A stretch of DNA of 64,000 bases from Paenibacillus sp. JNUCC-31 (GTDB lineage: Bacteria; Bacillota; Bacilli; Paenibacillales; Paenibacillaceae): contig NZ_CP062165.1 of NCBI RefSeq assembly GCF_014844075.1, positions 4,774,001-4,838,000 of the forward strand, given 5' to 3'. A program made the position numbers and the translations under genes. Below the pieces are notes generated by a model that saw nothing but the letters and a program-made list of their open reading frames with translations, was not told the origin of the DNA and ran no database searches. Below, piece by piece: positions 62,735-64,000 of this stretch (the stretch's first letter is position 1; every line of letters begins with the position of its first letter).

Positions 62735-63326
62735 AGCCAGAAAGACAGGTTATCGTTATGGTAAAGAAGCTTGGGTATTTCAGAATGTAAACATGGAATT
62801 ACATCCGGGGGAAGCCGTTGGCTTGTGGGGTCCCAGCGGTTGTGGCAAAACAAGTCTGGGGCGTATCCTTGCCGGGTATGCGAAACCAATGACAGGTCAA
62901 GTGTTGCTGGATGGCAAGCCGCTTCCCCAAACCGGAACCTGTCCGGTTCAGCTTGTATTCCAGCATCCGGAGAAAGCCGTGAATCCACGCTGGCGGATGC
63001 GCCGTGTACTGAAGGAAGCGGCAATCGAGGATCAGGAGCTGCTTGACGCCTTGGGCATTCAGGAGAATTGGCTGGACCACAGACCTGGTGAATTGTCTGG
63101 CGGTGAATTGCAACGATTCTGCGTTGCACGTGCACTTGGCACAGCAACTCGTTACCTGATCGCCGATGAGATGACCACCATGCTGGATGCCATTACCCAG
63201 GCACAGATCTGGCATACCGTAATGAACATCGCCCGTCAACGCAACCTGGGGTTGTTGGTCATCAGCCATGATCGAGAATTGGTGGACAGGATATGTGATC
63301 GGATTATCCGTATGCCAACATCATAG
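62724..63326 (+). CDS. nikE: nickel ABC ATPase NikE
   Basis: The 200-residue ATPase has Walker A GPSGCGKTSLGR (~38), signature LSGGELQRFCVARAL, Walker B YLIADEMTTMLDA (Met in place of the usual Pro after Glu) and VISHDRELV. It is shorter than E. coli NikE (about 260) and lacks the C-terminal extension, but the ABC core is complete. Overlaps nikD by 11 bases. Confidence 0.9.
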   Translation: MPLEARKTGYRYGKEAWVFQNVNMELHPGEAVGLWGPSGCGKTSLGRILAGYAKPMTGQVLLDGKPLPQTGTCPVQLVFQHPEKAVNPRWRMRRVLKEAAIEDQELLDALGIQENWLDHRPGELSGGELQRFCVARALGTATRYLIADEMTTMLDAITQAQIWHTVMNIARQRNLGLLVISHDRELVDRICDRIIRMPTS

Positions 63327-63476
63327 TTTACTGAATATAAACCATTTTTGAATAGCAGCATTTTGCATAATTTGATCTCTAACGCTAATGGGTACAAATT
63401 ATAGACGAACAGAATCATTCGATCTATACTTTTGGTGATTGGAAGCCACTTTAGGGATTTATGCAGATGCGCATAT

Positions 63477-63545
63477 AAAAGGGGTGTCCGGGCAGTCAAT
63501 CATGAACTTAATCATGGAATGACTACAGGGACAGCCCCTTTTGGA
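63477..63545 (+). terminator. terminator-like hairpin after the nik operon
   Basis: AAAAGGGGTGTCC and GGGACAGCCCCTTTT pair over about 13 bases with one mismatch, enclosing a 38-base loop that contains its own CATGA/TCATG pairing. Confidence 0.65.
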
Positions 63546-63697
63546 TTTTAACGAACTCAATGCTTTAACGAACCGAGCGCGTGTTATTAGACGAAATTCT
63601 ACAGTTTCGGTGTTGGAACGAATCATAGACACCTTATATGCCCTTACTGCCTGTATTTCCACAGAATTTTGCCATAATGACAATAATAAAGTAGCTG

Positions 63698-63760
63698 GAG
63701 TTCGTTAGCCTTCCCATTTCACGCTAAACTTTGAAATAAGGTGTAACCGATTCATTAGCG
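63698..63760. repeat. intergenic repeat, copy B
   Basis: GAGTTCGTTA ... CCATTTCACGCTAA ... AAATAAGGTGTAACCGATTCATTAGCGT pairs with copy A at 50152-50213. It also contains an inverted repeat ACGCTAA/TTAGCGT. Confidence 0.55.
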
Positions 63761-63797
63761 TCTTGAATTAACTTTAACGTAATTCTACTTACTTATC

Positions 63798-64000
63798 CTA
63801 CAGCTTGCTCAGCAGCATAGACAATCTGCGCATGGCTTCTTCAACTGTTGAACGTGGACAGGCCACATTGATGCGCATGAATCCGGTACCTTCCGCTCCG
63901 AAATTGCTTCCATCATTGAAGGCAAGTCCTGCTTCCTTGAGCAGCATATTGCACAGTTGCGATTGCGGGATTTTCAGCTTTCGGAAATCCATCCATAACA
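63798..64000 (-). CDS. PatB/MalY-type aminotransferase (C-terminal end, cut by window)
   Basis: Only about 67 codons are inside the window. They read VMDFRKLKI ... LCNMLLKEAGLAFNDGSNFGAEGTGFMRINVACPRSTVEEAMRRLSMLL, which matches the C-terminal end of PLP-dependent cystathionine beta-lyase/PatB proteins (fold type I). The frame is open through base 64000. The final stop is at 63800-63798. Confidence 0.85.
   Translation of the reverse strand, partial: LWMDFRKLKIPQSQLCNMLLKEAGLAFNDGSNFGAEGTGFMRINVACPRSTVEEAMRRLSMLLSKL

Larger units (their letters stand above)
63327..63797. other. 470-bp gene-free region with terminator and repeat
   Basis: After nikE the only clear elements are the hairpin at 63477-63545 and the AACGAA-rich, repeat-bearing part at 63550-63760. 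The sequence TAACGCTAATG near 63379 echoes the CGCTAAT words upstream of the recombinase gene. Confidence 0.5.

Overview
The window looks like a Paenibacillus-type Firmicute chromosome. Supporting signs are strong AGGAGG ribosome sites with several TTG starts, a mid-GC composition, YesMN two-component systems, HU and Csp proteins, Opp/Dpp- and Mgl-type ABC importers, FetAB and FecCD iron genes, and a futalosine-route menaquinone pair. I see no rRNA, tRNA, CRISPR array, prophage or transposase. Species cannot be fixed from the sequence alone.

Layout. 1-9.4 kb: a fructan locus with two paralogous extracellular GH32 enzymes (the first cut by the window edge, the second a 1493-residue modular protein), a GH172 (DUF2961) enzyme and an intracellular GH32. 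9.8-15.5 kb: a five-gene Opp/Dpp-type importer, probably for oligosaccharides, behind a terminator and a cre-like site. 15.6-18.0 kb: HU, cold-shock protein, a tyrosine recombinase with upstream direct repeats, and a small exported protein. 18.2-26.7 kb: a YesN/YesM two-component system, a sugar-binding lipoprotein and an MglBAC-type galactoside importer. 26.8-30.5 kb: a small membrane protein, a histidine kinase with a degenerate GGDEF domain, a broken copy of that kinase's 5' end, and then AT-rich lipid A-type genes: an in-frame lpxC/lpxD remnant fusion followed by an apparently complete lpxA. 30.5-34.6 kb: a MarR-controlled heterodimeric ABC exporter. 34.8-37.7 kb: an ADP-ribose cluster (Nudix/winged-helix regulator, NADAR, PARG-like and TARG1-like proteins). 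37.9-44.4 kb: iron uptake (FecCD-type siderophore importer, AraC-SBP fusion regulator, FetAB) with two Fur-like boxes. 44.6-49.6 kb: Gfo/Idh oxidoreductase, pyroglutamyl peptidase, and a TetR/FAH/metallo-beta-lactamase-fold divergon. 50.3-52.0 kb: mqnB-mqnD. 52.4-55.8 kb: a GntR/ABC (Ytr-like) operon. 56.2-63.3 kb: a coiled-coil protein, NikR and the nikABCDE nickel importer. The right edge carries the end of a PatB/MalY-type aminotransferase.

Most notable. (1) A lipid A first-step acyltransferase (LpxA) in a Gram-positive setting, behind an in-frame fusion of the N-terminus of LpxC to the C-terminus of LpxD, and downstream of a duplicated kinase promoter. (2) Three different ADP-ribose-handling enzymes in a row under an NrtR-like regulator with tandem operators, and no visible ADP-ribosyltransferase. 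(3) A fructan cluster pairing GH32 with GH172, in which both large GH32 enzymes carry Glu in place of the usual nucleophile Asp. (4) A family of intergenic repeats. All functional statements are by motif recognition; no database search was run.
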